Assembly (NCBI RefSeq): GCF_033568475.1 | Contig: NC_133123.1 | Span: 138,276,062 to 138,340,061 of the forward strand | Length of the DNA: 64,000 bases | DNA from: Henckelia pumila | Lineage: Eukaryota; Streptophyta; Magnoliopsida; Lamiales; Gesneriaceae | Direction of reading: 5' to 3' | Shown: piece after piece, positions 11,093-23,216 of the stretch | Position numbering within the stretch: position 1 is the first letter of the stretch | How the letters are laid out: the number at the start of each line of letters is the position of its first letter | Notes under the pieces: model-generated | Database searches by the model: none | Told to the model about the DNA's origin: nothing | Seen by the model: the letters and a program-made list of their open reading frames with translations, nothing else | Program-made: the position numbers and the translations under genes

Positions 11093-13296
11093 ATGTCTGG
11101 TAAAGGGAAGAATATTGGTTCTAGCAGGGGAAGATCAAGGGGAAGAGGACAGAGGAGATGTCAATCTTTTAGGATACAAGATCACGAGGATGCGGATTCG
11201 ATATCACTGAATCGTGTGCAATCTACACAGACTATTGGGTTAGATAATATTTCTGCTAATAATGATGCACGTAGGCAACATGGTACATCACCGATTGTTG
11301 AAAATATACCAAGAAATCTGATACAGGTGCGTGAATTTGTTATAATGCTACTCCTATGTATTTGGCAAAACAAATAGCATATCAATTAAATTACTTGCAT
11401 CATATTTATTTGATTGTTATAGGAAGAGGAGGTAGAAAGACCAACATCAGAAGATAATGTCATTGGTGATACTCGTTCTGAAGAAGATAGTTCATCGGTA
11501 GTTAGACGAAGAGGACCTAACCAAGGCTCTTTGATTCCAACGAGCCTTGATGAAAGAACTAAGATAAATGTTGTTATGAATAAGTAAATCATATCACCTT
11601 TTAAATTTAACAAGTTAGTATACTTTTAATTAGTTTTACATGCCATACTATATATTTATAAATTTTTGTGTTTAGATTTGTTGAAGTTGAGGTTCCTCGT
11701 GATATTACAAATGATATCAAAGGAGCCATCAAAGGGGCATGGCCAACATGGAAAAAGGTACCTAACGATACTAAGTATTTGCTCTGGGATAATTTCAAGG
11801 TAAGTAATTATTTTTATAATATCATAAATTTCAGTCAATCTTATATGAATTAGTTGTATTTTGATATTCTTGATAATAATTGATTGCTTATTGGAATGAT
11901 GCAGTTGAGATATAGATGGGATAATGTTCCTGATAGAGAAATGAGAAAAGTGTAGAATGAAAATGCAGCTGAAAGATTTAGATCAACAATTCATTTGGCT
12001 AAGAAAGCAGCATCAGCTGCATATGAAGACTTAGGAAGGAAACCAAATATATTAGATATGATAGGTAGGAAACCTGAATGGATTGGAGTTAAAATATGAG
12101 ATGAGTTGGTGAGGAATAATTGGAATAAAGGAGATCACAAGATCAAATGTGAAGTAGCAAAAAAAAAATCGAATGACTCTGAAGGATGGATCTATTACTA
12201 GACATGCTGGAGGTTCAATTTCTTTTGGAGCACACCTCAAGAAAATGGTCAGTTTTTAGAGCTTTCATCCAAATACACTTCTTATTACATTTTTGCATTT
12301 GTATATTTAATTAAATACATCTAATTTGTTATTTTATATATTGGCATATATATTCATAGAAGAAAGAGTTGGGACGAGAAGTGGATGAATTTGAGGTCTT
12401 TGAACGCATGCATAAAAGGAAGCAAGGTACTGGAGCGTTCGTGGATAATAAATCGGCCCGGATTAGTGTGAGTCAAATTAATTAAATTATTTACTATTTT
12501 TTGATTGTGTCCTATTGCTATCATTTCATATTGTTGATATAACTGTGTTTGTGGATTTTCATTATTGCTTATCTGCCAGAAAGATCACAATTCACACCTA
12601 GCCGGTGGCTGGAATGCAAAATTAAATGTTATTTTGGAATGGTTCTTTATTGCACTATATATTACTGTAATATATCTTTTTGTTTGAGACAATATACTTT
12701 AACTTGTGAGTAAAGTTTATTAGTTTAGCAATGTTGCAGTTAAATTCTTATATATCTTATAGATTCTAAAACAGCATTGATCTTATTGGTTTGTTTCTAT
12801 ATTATGTTAATGAAAGTTATTGTTATATGGACAGGAAAAATACAGAGAGAAACTAAATATTGATGATCAATCTTTGAATCCTATGTTTGATCTCAAATCA
12901 TGGTGTGATGTGGTGGGTCATCCATCTAAGGGCAGAGTATATGGATTTGGACGTGAGCAACACTCTAGAAGAGCACACAATGGAAATTCGCTATTACCAA
13001 GTCATGAGATATGTTCCAGCGAGAAAAACAAAGAGTTAGAGAAAGAAATTGAAGATATGCGAGCAAATAGTAAAAGAATGGAGGAAGAAATTATCGAAAG
13101 TCGTAAGAAGTTAGAACTTGTTATCATAGAAAACAGGGAGAGAGAAGACAAGCTTATGGAGGAAAGCAGATTGAGAGAAGAAAATCTCAAGGAGATGGTC
13201 CGTAAAATGATTCAAGAAGTGGGGTATACTAATCACATATTCCCAGGAGGATCTGCGCACGCGAGAATCGTAATAAATAAGGCAAATGCAACATAA
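11093..13296 (+). pseudogene. Decayed CACTA accessory gene (Transposase_24-like), multi-exon
   Basis: Exons can be traced at 11093-11326, 11423-11583, 11676-11799 and 11905 onward, then about 12360-12473 and 12835-13296, with GT...AG junctions that keep frame. The first part is Arg/Gly/Ser-rich. The middle matches the plant Ptta/En/Spm (Transposase_24) type, with EVPRDITNDIKGAI, WDNFK and FERMHKRKQGTGAFVDNKSA. The end has GRVYGFG followed by a long coiled coil rich in Glu, Lys and Arg (about 13020-13200). The gene is dead: there is a TAG at 11953, a TGA at 12097 and a one-base shift in an A-run near 12162. Both stops sit where the family has Trp, so both look like G-to-A changes. It is likely a remnant of a CACTA element whose transposase gene is missing. 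Confidence 0.72.
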
Positions 13297-13560
13297 GTTT
13301 CAGATTTTTAAATTTATTTAGTTATGATTTGATTTGATTAGATTAATTGTTTAAGTTAGTTAGATGTTAATGTCTTTTTTATGCTACGATTAGTTCCATG
13401 GTATTTTATTTGAATTGGGAAGATTAGTTGTTCTTATTTTTAGTTTATTTGTAGAGGAATATGGCAATGAATTATAATATTAATTATTGATTTTTTTTAT
13501 AAAATTAAAAATTGATTTATAAACAAATGTTTATATAAAATTGTAAACATATTTATAAAT

Positions 13561-14058
13561 GGAATGAAATAACAATGGAGTTGAGACAAAATTAGTGACA
13601 GAATATGATTATATTTGGTTCGTTGTTTGAGATTGAATAATGACGAATTTGAGATAAAATTAGAGACGGAATTTTAACGGAATATAATTAGATTCAATAT
13701 ATTGTTCGAGACTAAATAATGACAGATTTGAGACAAAATTAAAGATGGAATTTGAGTTGATTAGAATTATGCTCAAACGTTATTTGAGACGGAATAATAA
13801 CGGATTTGATACAAAATTAGAAACGGAATTCAATTTTGAGATTATTGTCATTAAGTAAAATTAAAAACGAATTCATAGACGGAGTCATAGTCCGTCACTA
13901 AATTTAGAAACGGAATTTATGTGTCTCCAAATCAGGGACGGGACTATCGAAAACAGATTTTTGAGACGGAATATTCCATCTTAAACTTACTTTAGAGACG
14001 GAAAAATAAGTTTTAGAGACGAAAAAATCCGTCTCTGAAGCCTTGATTTCTTGTAGTG
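13561..14058 (+). mobile_element. CACTA 3' end: subterminal repeats and terminal inverted repeat
   Basis: The terminal sequence TTTCTTGTAGTG at 14047-14058 is the complement of the classic CACTACAAGAAA terminus. The preceding 500 bp are filled with related short units such as GAGACGGAAT and GAGACAAAATTAGA, repeated many times, as expected for CACTA subterminal transposase-binding repeats. No partner CACTACAAGAAA end was found to the left, so the element is truncated on that side. Confidence 0.8.
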
Positions 14059-14136
14059 AATTAACCCAAAAGCCCAACTTGACCTAGCCCATTAAGTTTC
14101 ATGGGCCCCCAGACCCATGGAAAACTAATGGGCTCA

Positions 14137-14452
14137 CTTAAAACATAATTTAAGCCCATTAAATAATTAACTTAAAATTAAATTAATAAAATTATTAACT
14201 AACCATTAACTTATAAATTAGACCGATAAAATTACTAAATCCGCCACAACAAGGCCCAATAATTCTCATAGATCATACGGCCCATGAAAAATTTGTGGAC
14301 TCACCTAAATAATTATTAAAGCCCATTAATCTAGTCCAATTAATTAATTAATCAAGCCCAACCCATTATTTATTAACTTAAACTCTTAATTAATTAAAAT
14401 AAAGTACCCGAGCCCAAATAATAAAAATGTAAACCCGGACTAAAATTAATTT
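14137..14452 (+). repeat. Direct repeat copy B (316 bp)
   Basis: Partner of 10746-11061. The flanks of the two copies differ, so the pair is not explained by a simple target-site duplication of the CACTA element. Confidence 0.88.
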
Positions 14453-15241
14453 GACTCACCACATATTGAACCAACCCAGACCCGAATCCAAGGACCCAAA
14501 CCCGGACCAAGAACACCCCAGAACCCACGACCCACTCAACCAACGTGACCTGCACAAAAATTATGTGGGTCACGACCGTGCAGCAGCAGGCTTTGAGGCC
14601 TGCTGCCGGCCAGCTCCGGTCGTCGAATGGCTAGAGCTCCACCGCCCAGACGTAGCCCACGTCTGGGTGGTTCCAACGAACCAAGCCTCGCCTTGAATCG
14701 ATCCCTACACCGCCCTAGCGACCCACGATTCGGGAATTCCGAAACTGCCGTAATCTGCTTTGCAACCAAGGAAGAAAGCTTCGATTCTAGCCATCTACAG
14801 GCCCTTTCCACCCACCAAACCTGACCCCAATGGACCCTAGATCGACCCCCTAACATGGTACAGCAGTCTCAAACCATCCGTGTTCAGAAATTCATCAAAA
14901 TTAAGAAATCATGTACAAAAAACGTGGGTTTCATGCATGAACTCAAATGTTTCCATTTCTAAATCACAAACACATGCAATATCAGATCTTGTATGCATAA
15001 AATCAGTGTGATATAATTTAAATGGTGTTCAAGAAGGGAATCGAACGTGCCTTGTTGAAGATTTGGACAAATCTCCAAAATAATACAAAAAACGTTAGAA
15101 AATCATCCATGGAGGCGGTGATTATGATGTGAACTATGAAGAAGTGTTGAAGAGGGTGAGGGAGGTGGCTAAGGGGTTTCACGTGGGATTAGGGATAATG
15201 TTTAGTTTAAATCTTTAATAAAACACGCTTAAGATATTAAC

Positions 15242-15404
15242 TAATTATTTAATTAATAAAATAAACTTAAAACTCTTAAACACACTAATTAAATCTGATA
15301 ATTAACCTTAAATCCCGAATTATAATTATTTAATTAATAAAATAAACTTAAAACTCTTAAACACACTAATTAAATCTGATAATTAACCTTAAATCCCGAA
15401 TTAT
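15242..15404 (+). repeat. 81-bp tandem duplication
   Basis: The unit starting TAATTATTTAATTAATAAAA at 15242 is repeated at 15323 with essentially no change, which indicates a recent local duplication inside the LTR-like remnant. Confidence 0.9.
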
Positions 15405-15814
15405 AAAAATATGGGATTTTTAAAAGTTAATAAAAATCATTAATATAGCCTATTTTTGGTAAAAACGGGCACATAAATATACATATATATAAATACCATA
15501 ATTTTCGTGAAATAATACCTTAAAATAATATTTTAAGGCTCCTAAAAAAATCTCATAAAATATTTTGGGTGAAAAACTAACATCTCGTTCGTTCACGTTC
15601 CCGCCTACGCGATCACAAAATAGTCTTTCTCAAATAAATTCATAAATTAAAATCTAGTAGTTTAAATGCTTCAACAATACTTAAAACATGCAAATAAATC
15701 ACATAATTCACATAATAACACATAAAAGTAATTTAACACATTTTACTTATTTTAAAATTATTAAATCTCCTAATTATGCATGCGGATTTACGTGACGAAT
15801 TTCTGGGCGTTACA

Positions 15815-16860
15815 AGCACGCACACATTTTCTCTCCTCCTCATCACACAATAGAAATTATGTCTCTCTCTCTCTCTCTCTCTCCTCAGTGTGTTATTGGA
15901 AGATTTTGGGAAGACTTTTATTTTTTATTTTTTATTTTTTTTTTGGACAGCTATCTATATCTATATTGTATGCATACACTTTAAATTGTATCCATCTAAT
16001 CTATATCTGCATGCCTTTTGATTTGGGTGGTTTTGTATGGAAATTAATCTTGTTTTTAATATTTTATTACTTGGTGGTTTAATGGAGTAAAAAAAAAGTA
16101 CAGTGACTGTATGATGTTGAAGTTCGGTTTCCTAGATTTAACTGACCGCGGTCTTGGAATCCCACTGTGGTAGTTGTGTGTTCTTTGCTTTTCTTTTATT
16201 TTTTTTTGTTATTTTTTTTTGCTTCCAAGTTCTTCTATTTGTGTTTACATTTACGACTTTCGAGTGTCTGTTTGTAGTTTGAGGTATTGAAGTCCTAGGA
16301 TATATATGTATCCATGCATTTTTGCTTTGGATAAGATTTAGGGCTCGATTGTGTTCTGTTCATTCTTTCTCTTTAGTTTAAGGTTGTTCAATTTTTTATT
16401 TTTTTTTTGTGCTTTCTTCGCTTTCACATTTGTGACGAGCTACTCTCGAGGATGTCGTGTTTTAATTTCCTTATGAGCTGATTTAGATGTCTCTCTTTTT
16501 GATAAAATATTATTTTTCCCACTGTTTATCAGATTCTTGAAGTTTACTTTTTGTCAAGATTTGATTTTTCCTCGTTTCTTTTGTTACTTTCGGAATTCCC
16601 TTTTGTTTCATGCTTTTGTGTTGCCTTGGGAGTATTTGTTGTTTTCCAGGAAATGGAGATGAGGCATTTGACTACTTATTTGTTTCGCTTGTGCAGGATT
16701 AATCGGACAGTAGCTGAAAGATTGTTACTTGGGTAGAAAAAAAAAAGGCAAATTGACAATGTTCAAAGACAAAGATAGCATCTTTAACTTCAGAGTTTCT
16801 AATTTTCAATTTGCTTCATGCAAAACAGACAACAATATCCAAATGAATGAGATTGGAGAG
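15815..16860 (+). other. Possible host 5' UTR and intron DNA, no coding frame
   Basis: The stretch has a (CT)n run at about 15862-15882, T-rich intron-like DNA and possible splice acceptors such as TTTTCCAGG near 16645. This is the style of a plant 5' UTR with introns. It could be the 5' end of the SEUSS-like gene whose last exons lie downstream, but no coding exon is recognisable here, so that link is an inference. Confidence 0.3.
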
Positions 16861-17760
16861 TAGAAAAAGGGGGGATTTCACGCATATAGAAGGGCGGCTG
16901 GGCGGAGGCTTGGAGATTGGAGATATTCTCCATCTTCATCAGAGTTTTCTTCATTTCTTCTTTAAAATATTTAACTTTTGTTTGTATATTATTTTCAACT
17001 ATTGATTAGTTTTCTTTCAACCAAGACGACGTGATTGGGCTGGATAAATATATGCAGAAAACTTGGATGTTTGTTTGGGATTTTTCAGATTTGGTTTTAT
17101 ATTATTGATTATTAGATTTATATTTATCTCGTGAATGATCTGGACAATTGTTTGCTTGCATGCTAATCGATTCCAAGTCGACAGAGGAAAAATTGATTTT
17201 GATCACTCTAATAATTAACACGAGATAAAATTGTCTAGAAATAGTATTCGATTTTATCGTGCGGTTTTAGGTGTTAACTGAATTCTCACAATTCTTAATG
17301 CATTTGGGGTTGATTAGAATTATGAAAATTGATCCGTCAATATTTGAATAAGTTTAATTATTTTAGAAATAGACTTTTAAACAAGTTAGGAGAATTCACT
17401 TTAATTTAAGATTTAAATCTGAGTCCTGAATTGACTACATGTTACCTGATTTGTTCGGTACCTGCGTGTGTCTTGGTTGGATTATTTTAATTAAAATTAT
17501 TATTGAGTTCTAGTTTCTAGTTAATTTCATTATTATTTATTATTTTAAATTCTTATTTTATTCAATTCATACCCCTTTCTATTATTTTGTCTAGATTAAG
17601 TAAAATAATCAATCTTGAGAATTGACAACAGTCCCTGTGAGATCAATACTTGGACTCTCCGTCCATTTACTATTACTTGACCTAGTGCACTTGCTAGTTG
17701 ATATCAAATTAAGCGGTGAGGATTTTTCAAAATAGAACAAAATTGACCTTGTTATTCTAA
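16861..17760 (+). other. Probable retrotransposon remnant, Athila/Tat-like style
   Basis: Two stretches look like sequence I associate with LTR-proximal parts of eudicot Athila/Tat-type elements: GGCTTGGAGATTGGAGA (about 16908) and the block CAGTCCCTGTGAGATC...CTAGTGCACTTGCTAG (about 17628-17700). No domains, LTR pair or target-site duplication were found. The assignment rests on recall and is tentative. Confidence 0.3.
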
Positions 17761-17964
17761 TGTTCGGATCGATGAAGGAATATATGTTTCTCCTGCATGG
17801 TGATATCTAAAATTCTTGATTTTATTGTTGGAAAATGATGACAATGATACTTTATTTTCTCCTCTCATAGTTGTATGAGGTTCTTCGACAGTATGAAAGA
17901 TTTCTTATTATTTGTGTGAATCTGTGGATGATGATTTGCCTTATTAACATTGCAAACATTGCAG

Positions 17965-18038
17965 ATATCGAAAGTAGTGAATAGCATGAAAGATCTAATC
18001 GATCATATATAGTCGTGAAACTGGCACCAGTCCCATGG
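17965..18038 (+). pseudogene. SEU: SEUSS-family exon (penultimate), damaged
   Basis: After an AG acceptor at 17963-17964 the exon encodes ISKVVNSMKDLID, which is the conserved C-terminal part of the SEUSS LIM-domain-binding region. A roughly 4-base insertion near 18004 then shifts frame into the following YSRETGTSPM-type residues. The exon ends in ATGG followed by GTAGG (donor at 18039). The phase fits the exon at 32334 exactly: G from this exon plus AA gives Glu, then Ser-Leu-Ala-Lys-Phe-Pro. SEUSS proteins are plant transcriptional adaptors that work with LEUNIG corepressors. No upstream SEUSS exons are visible between 15815 and 17964, so the gene appears to have lost its main body. Confidence 0.72.
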
Positions 18039-19525
18039 GTAGGCTTTGTTACTTTTTATAGATTATCTACTTCAGTTTTGTTTATTGATCATGGTACTAA
18101 TTGACTATAGCTGGATGGATGGACATGAATGCTTTTAAAATTCTCATGAGTATAAATTCAAAAAATGAAAGTCTAGGACCATGGTATAAAATGGTGTTTT
18201 TCCATTTCATCTTCAGCATTCACCACCTATATCTTTGAGTAAAACATTTGTAGCAAGTCATGTTGGCTGGCTGCTATGATGACAGAAGTTTGTGATTTGA
18301 AGTTTCTACCCCTCTAATGTGCGGGGACTTCTTTCTAGCTATGATTCTTAAATTGATTTTATGCATTTTGTATCTACAATTTTTTAGTGACATTACTACA
18401 GTGGGTTTATTTTTTCTTTTTTTCCCCTCATAAATTATTACTTGATTAAGTGATTGCATGATGCAACCTCTTGAAAACACATCTTTTAATTACATGTGTG
18501 ATGATTGAAAATTATATCACTCCGTTCTTGATGTGAAGATTTATATTCCAAAATAAAGTCTTTTTTGTTTTTGTTTTTGTTTTTTTCTAAAATTTTAGAA
18601 CTTTAGAAAATGTTTCATGTCTGAGTCTGTAGTTGGTGTTAGATGGATGAATGTGTCCATTCTCCCGCAACAATTCTTAGCATGCTCATTTTAGTTTCCC
18701 GCAATACTAGGACTTCTGTTTACGGTTAATCTTGTTGAAGTCTTTATTACTGTAATACCCAGAAAATCCATAAATCTATTCATGATTTATTAAAAGAATT
18801 TTAAATGAGTTGTAAGTTATTTTATTTTATTTTATTTAATCAAGATTTAATACTTATTCTTAATTAAATGATTTCATGTGTTGTGTTAAATGATTTTTAA
18901 GTTATTTCATTTTATTATTTATGATTTAAAAGAGTAATATTGATTAAATGATTTTATATTCTTAATTGTTTTAAATGATTATTATGCATATGATTTCATG
19001 AATTGTGTCTATATTATTTTAACGATTTCGATTGAGTTGATGGTTTCAAGTCGAGTTTGATTTTGGACTCACAGGACGAGGCTAACCTACTCACAAAGTG
19101 TTAGAAAATAATTCTACGAGTGCTTTGAGTATAATATTACTATGATTTTATTTTAATCATCGGGAGGAGAAAATTTCACTAGTCTAGTTTAAGGTGTGTT
19201 GGACTGACTACGTTTTATGTAGACAACACCCACATGCTATTAATTCCTCTTCACCCCACTTATCTACTCCCTACCCCATCCTTAATACCCTTTGTCCCCT
19301 TGAATCTTTCCCCTCCCATCATTCTTCACGTTTCTTTCTTTCCTTCATCATTCTTCTCCTTTCTCCTTTGTTTCTTCCCCTGCGGTTCTACGAGATTTAG
19401 AAATTCAAATCTTCGTATCTCGTTCATCTTGTGGTTAGATCGTTACCAAGAATTCGGATCAACTCAATCTTTGGTTAAGGCAAGCAAGTTTTAAAGCTTT
19501 TGAAACCTATTCAAGATATTATGTA

Positions 19526-21769
19526 TGAAAGGGCCCGTGTCCTGATTTAATATTTAATGATCAAACAACCAGGATTAATTAATGTAAACAGCGAAAACGA
19601 GTTAAAAATTTGCGTTTAGGCCTACAGAAATTTCGGCATGACCTATTCGTAAATAGGACATCCCAAAAACCTGTACAACACAACCAGCAATATATACTCG
19701 AAAATAGAGTCACAACTCCAATTTACAAACCCATAGCCGCACTGGCCAGGACTAAACACATGCAGAGCCGGCAAGGCTCGATCACACAAATAAAAATCCA
19801 AAACAAAGTCCAAAACTATCGATACAGATACATAGGGCATCACCCCGGCAAATATAAAACTCGCTAAACTAATATATACATATATCTGGGAACTCGACTC
19901 CACGCTCGTCTCACTGGGTACCACTAGATGACGCTCCACCAGATGCGTCAAATCCCCCTGGATAACCTGCTATGGAATCACAAACAACCACAGCATAAAA
20001 AGAAAACAGGGGTCGGACCCCAGTACGAAGAACTAGAAAAATTACGACAAATATAAATGACATGAATAAAATCAAGTACAATGCAATGAAATGCAATGTA
20101 ATGCGTGACAGGTATCAATAGAATAAGGGATACCAAATGGAGTCCAAACGAAACGTATCACAATAATCTCAGTGGCCACCCGTGCCAGGAACGCAGCAGA
20201 CCTCGAATCATCACTGCTAATCCATACACGTAGCATCGGAGGGTGACAGGAGCGACCCGTCCAGCCTCATGTTGTCATCAGGAGTGTCGTACGTAGCATC
20301 GGAGAGCGACAGGAGCTACTTGTCTGTGCCTCATGCTATCTCAGGAGTGCACTAAACAATGTCACTCGCTCCATGATGACTCAATACATCTCAAGAGATC
20401 AATATCAATAGTAATCAAAGGATTCAAGACTCAACGTGCTATGTAAAATTGTTAACATGCTTATTTGACGAATATCCCTTAATATTTTCAATAAAAATAT
20501 ATTTGAAATTTATTTTATTTTATTAAAAGAAAATAGGGATTATTCTCAATTCTGCACATTAACAATCAATGTAAATGAGTGAATGCAATCATATAAGTTA
20601 CATAAGCACATAAAACACGTTATCACTCATTACAAAATAATTAATATTATTACATGATATTATAGGCGTCGTAATATAAACAGCTCATACGTAACTCAAC
20701 CAACACTTAATTACCACAGAAATATCTCAAGTATTATTCGAATACTCCAATCCTGTGAAAAACCATTTATGCATATTAATTCCTAATCCCTAGTACAAAT
20801 TTGAGAATTATTGAAACTAAATCTAAAAATCAAACTAACATTTCCAAAATTTCATATTTCATTCAAAGCATTCTATCAATGTTCAAATATCGAATATACG
20901 ACTCTTAAACGTCGAAATACCGAAATTAGAACAATCTGAATTTTTCCGAAAATTCCTACAAATTTTGAAAATTCGCATTTATATTTTCTAGAGCATCTAA
21001 ACACTCTATTAATGAATAATCAACACTAAAATTCAAAAATTCCCAATATTAAAAATCTGGAAATTCGAAATTAATCCCCAATAATTTCTGAAAAATAGCC
21101 AATACCTTCAATCGACTCCGATATAATACCTACAACCAATAATAAATCAAATATCAATTATCGAAAGTCAATTGAATCAATATTCCCAAAATTTGAAACC
21201 CTAGTCTCGAAATCTACCTCAAATATTCGAATTAGAGGTCTAATCAACCAAAACCACAACCCCCTAAACTCCGGCGGCGATCGGCGGCGACGAGGGAGGA
21301 CGAACGGCGGTGGCTACCGGAAATCGCGTTCGAACAGGTTGCGAGAAACCTTGCAAAATCGGTGTCAAATTAAAGATTACGTCGCGAGGATTCCAGAACT
21401 ATATTTACTTTTGAAAATAGGCCACAAACGAAGGAGATACGGCCAGTTAAAGCGACGAGAAATATTTGAAATGAAAAGACGAAGAAGACGCAGGCATGGA
21501 AGATGATGACTTAAGAGGAGAGAGAAGATATGTATCATATATCTATATATGTCTACGCATATGTATATCCATAATTAACATATGCTTTAGTTTTAAATAT
21601 GTGTTCTATTTATTTATTCCGGGTTAAAACTTGACCCGGTTTGACTTATTTCAACTCCTGTGTGCTTTATCAATAAAATATGCATTTTAATATCGTTTAT
21701 AAACCGATATTTAATACTACATATTTGTAACACACAAATTAATTAACATATTAAAATCGGGTCCTTACA
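19526..21769 (-). repeat. 3' LTR of chromovirus
   Basis: On the minus strand it runs TGTAAGGACCCGATT (from 21769) to GGGCCCTTTCA (at 19526). It contains a tandem pair of about 76 bp around ACGTAGCATCGGAG (20228-20352), also present in the other LTR. ORFs on the plus strand here, such as 19610-19867, recur at 27796-28053 only because the LTRs match. Confidence 0.93.
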
Positions 21770-21782
21770 TTTTTCCCCCTCT
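21770..21782 (-). other. Polypurine tract of chromovirus
   Basis: On the minus strand AGAGGGGGAAAAA lies directly upstream of the TG of the 3' LTR. Confidence 0.85.
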
Positions 21783-21914
21783 AAAAAGAAGATTTCGTCC
21801 TCGAAATCAAACACACATTAAACTTATATTCAAATGGTTCAACATCTACCACTGATAGTACATAGAAAAATCAGAGTACATGGAATAAGTCATCACATTG
21901 TCAAACAAATGAGG

Positions 21915-22767
21915 TCATTCCTGACGCATTCTAGACTTTAATTCCCACGTAGCTTCTTCTCTCCCATGTCTACTCCATTCCACCATAACCAAAGGAATCG
22001 TCTTGTTCCTAAGTTGCTTTTCTTTACGAGCAAGAATCTGCACTGGATACTCAATATAGCTAAGGGAACTATCCAACTCCACATCATCAGCCCTCAAGAT
22101 ATGAGAAAGATCTGGTTCATACTTTCGCAGCATAGATACGTGAAATACATCATGTATCGCAGACAAACTCTGCGGCAAGTTCAAACGATACACCAAAATA
22201 CCAATCTTCTCAACAATCTCGTACGGACCGATATAACGAGGAGCTAATTTCTCTTTACGCCCAAATCTCATAGTACCACGAAATGGTGATACTTTCAAGA
22301 AAACAAAATCTCCAACCTGAAATTCTAAAGGTCTACGCCTGTTATTAGCATAGCTGGCTTGACGATCCTGGGCTGCTTTCATTCTTTTCCTGATCAGTTC
22401 AACTTTTTCTTTCATCTCTTGAATAAACTCTGGTCCTGACAACTGTCGTTCTCCTACTTCTTCCCAACATATCGGAGATCTACATTTTCTGCCATACAAG
22501 GCTTCAAACGGTGCCATCTCGATAGATACTTGATAACTATTATTGTAAGAAAATTCCACCAAAGCTAAAGATTCTTGCCAACCACCACTGAAATCCATCA
22601 CAACAGCTCGTAATAAATCTTCCAATGTCTGAATAGTTCTTTCAGATTGACCATCTGTCTATGGATGATAGGCAGTATCATGGCCAATTTAGAACCCAAA
22701 GCTGATTGCAAACTAGACCAAAACTTAGAAGTAAATCTGGGATCACGGTCTGATACTACAGTAACTG
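21915..22767 (-). pseudogene. Chromovirus integrase C-terminal part and chromodomain
   Basis: The open part (22625-21915) covers the end of the integrase core ([22 protein letters not shown]), the GPY/F region ([13 protein letters not shown]), then a chromodomain-like tail with [14 protein letters not shown] and [13 protein letters not shown]. Upstream of it, TAG at 22659-22661 replaces a glutamine in the HPQTDGQ motif. A frameshift near 22680 separates it from the DRDPRFTSKFW segment at 22700-22767. A TGA ends the frame a few residues short of the usual PHLF terminus. Cassandra lies directly upstream. Confidence 0.85.
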
Positions 22768-23146
22768 TGTGACACCCGGGGCTGATGAGGCAGGGAGTGA
22801 TCGCCGGTGCCAAGAGGTTGCACGGACAATGAGCGGCTCCTGGTAGGCTTCTAGGCGAAGGGAGACATGAATGAACCGATCCCGTGCCGGAATGAGAGGG
22901 ATTCTGAGACTGTGTAGGTATGAGACTACATGGTTGAGGAGAGCTTAAAAGATTTCATATGTGCTACTCATATCAAGAAGGTGCATCTTCTTTTCGGAAG
23001 CTCATCACATAAGAACTTCAAAGTTAAGCGTGCTTGACTTGGGGCAATTATAGGATGGGTGACCCCCTGGGAAGTTTTCCAGGGTGCGTGTGAGTGAGAA
23101 CATAAGCACGCTGAAAAAACCCGTCTTGATACAGTGGGGCGTTACA
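22768..23146 (+). repeat. Cassandra left LTR
   Basis: 379 bp, TGTGACACCCGG to GTTACA. It contains a well-kept 5S-like region at about 22981-23090, including AGTTAAGCGTGCTTG (A box) and GGATGGGTGACC (C box). Confidence 0.92.
22981..23090 (+). other. 5S rRNA-like segment in Cassandra left LTR
   Basis: AAGTTAAGCGTGCTTG and AGGATGGGTGACC...CTGGGAAG match the plant 5S rRNA internal promoter (A box and C box) at the right spacing. The 5' third is more diverged. It is a retrotransposon-borne copy and not a 5S gene. Known Cassandra elements keep pol III promoter signatures here. Confidence 0.88.
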
Positions 23147-23148
23147 AA

Positions 23149-23160
23149 TGGTATCAAAGC
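23149..23160 (+). other. Cassandra primer-binding site
   Basis: TGGTATCAAAGC starts three bases after the left LTR. It is the tRNA-Met type site with one change from the usual TGGTATCAGAGC. Confidence 0.85.
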
Positions 23161-23216
23161 CAACCTCTCTTAGTACGGTATGGTTCGGGGACGAACCAAG
23201 CGGAAGCTGGTGGGCA

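Larger units (their letters stand above)
14059..15814 (-). other. LTR-like remnant ending in GGGCGTTACA, no gene
   Basis: On the minus strand it starts TGTAACGCCCAG at 15814, the style of a gypsy LTR start. It includes direct repeat copy B and a GC-rich stretch (about 14500-14850) with many Pro and Arg codons that shows no recognised protein in any frame. The left boundary is unclear. Confidence 0.4.

Noticed and set aside
14451..14856. Arg/Pro/Ser-rich ORFs on both strands
   Set aside because: GC-rich part of an LTR-like remnant; both strands are open without conserved sequence.
19194..19494. Ser/Pro/Leu-rich ORFs in pyrimidine-rich DNA
   Set aside because: They lie within the solo LTR, in different frames over the same CT-rich stretch; likely LTR leader sequence.
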